NCBI RefSeq assembly: GCF_014359955.1
Contig: NZ_JACIYL010000171.1
Location: 1 to 7,060, forward strand
DNA length: 7,060 nucleotides
Direction: 5' to 3'
DNA from: Thermogutta sp.
GTDB lineage: Bacteria > Planctomycetota > Planctomycetia > Pirellulales > Thermoguttaceae
Shown: one piece after another, positions 6,741 to 7,060 of the stretch
Layout of the letters: each line of letters opens with the position of its first letter
Numbering within the stretch: the first letter of the stretch is position 1
Notes under the pieces: generated by a model
Seen by the model: the letters and a program-made list of their open reading frames with translations, nothing else
Database searches by the model: none
Told to the model about the DNA's origin: nothing
Made by a program: the position numbers and the translations under genes

Positions 6741-7043
6741 TTAAAATTCTGTAGCAGAATCATCAAACGGATTTGGTATCTCACCGAGAAGGAGCTTGCC
6801 AGCAGTGGTCAGGTGTGGGATCACATGTATAAGAAACCCGATCAAGAAATCACAGGTTTGCTCGGCGTCCCACGCTTCGGGGTTTCTCACCAAGTTACAC
6901 AGCGTTTCCAAATCCGAAAGCCAGTCAGTCATGTGGAAAACGAAATCAGCTTGCTTTTGCCGAAAGTCTGCATCTTCTTGACCATCTTTGTATATTTCAA
7001 ACGCGCGACCCAAGAGAGCTTCTAATTTCTGTTTTCTGCTCAT
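6741..7043 (-). CDS. Small acidic protein of unknown function, possible Rhs-associated immunity protein
   Basis: 100 residues, apparently soluble and mostly helical, with a basic start (MSRKQKLEALLGRAF), an acidic middle (YKDGQEDADF; WLSDLETL), a hydrophobic helix FLIGFLIHVIPHL at about 67-79 and a tail IPNPFDDSATEF. It has two cysteines (about 49 and 64) and no signal peptide or known motif. The ATG has GGAG 8 bases upstream (7052-7055), a good site. Base composition is distinct: by hand 117 of 240 bases (49%) are G or C at 6781-7020, against 40 of 60 in a sample of the regulator gene (4561-4620). With an Rhs core fragment directly downstream, the position matches small immunity or orphan genes in Rhs toxin loci; that role is inference from context. 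The upstream gene, and any toxin partner, lies beyond the window. Confidence 0.72.
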   Translation of the reverse strand: MSRKQKLEALLGRAFEIYKDGQEDADFRQKQADFVFHMTDWLSDLETLCNLVRNPEAWDAEQTCDFLIGFLIHVIPHLTTAGKLLLGEIPNPFDDSATEF

Positions 7044-7060
7044 ACTTTTTTCTCCGTGCC

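Noticed and set aside
1..7060. CRISPR arrays, insertion-sequence ends, tRNA or rRNA genes
   Set aside because: No regularly spaced repeats, transposase motifs, cloverleaf or rRNA sequence were seen on either strand.

Overview
The window looks like a piece of a GC-rich planctomycete chromosome, probably from the Pirellulales/Thermogutta side of the phylum. The main reasons are a secreted DUF1598 protein (a family I know essentially from planctomycetes), an FHA-GAF-AAA+-Fis regulator of a type common there, and a membrane protein ending in the 'DP-SG-PF ... YSVGPN..DEGG' tail that many planctomycete hypothetical proteins share. The genus is inference; no rRNA or other marker is present.

Layout, left to right. 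171-983 (+) is a class I SAM-dependent methyltransferase. It converges on 1098-2477 (-), the exported DUF1598 protein, and a strong hairpin terminator lies between them. 2478-3074 is a gene-free divergent region of about 600 bases. It carries the likely DUF1598 promoter and, at 2786-2943, a run of stem-loops ending in a hairpin plus T6, which may be an unrecognised small RNA or long leader. 3075-5111 (+) is a complete sigma-54 enhancer-binding protein with an N-terminal FHA (phosphothreonine-reading) domain. 5226-6503 (+) is a single-pass membrane-anchored protein of unknown function with its own plausible promoter. The last 560 bases differ in character: a short YD-repeat/Rhs core remnant at about 6649-6720 (-), and just upstream of it on the same strand an intact 100-aa gene (6741-7043) with clearly lower GC.

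How the genes work together: all the genes seem to be transcribed singly, and no pathway links them on sequence evidence. The regulator would couple a phosphothreonine signal and a GAF-sensed ligand to sigma-54 transcription, but I found no sigma-54 (-24/-12) promoter in the window, so its targets are probably elsewhere. The right edge fits the edge of an Rhs polymorphic-toxin locus, with a small orphan (possibly immunity) gene beside a displaced core fragment. That and the structured intergenic region are the two places most worth a second look. I do not see a complete, obviously new multi-gene system here.
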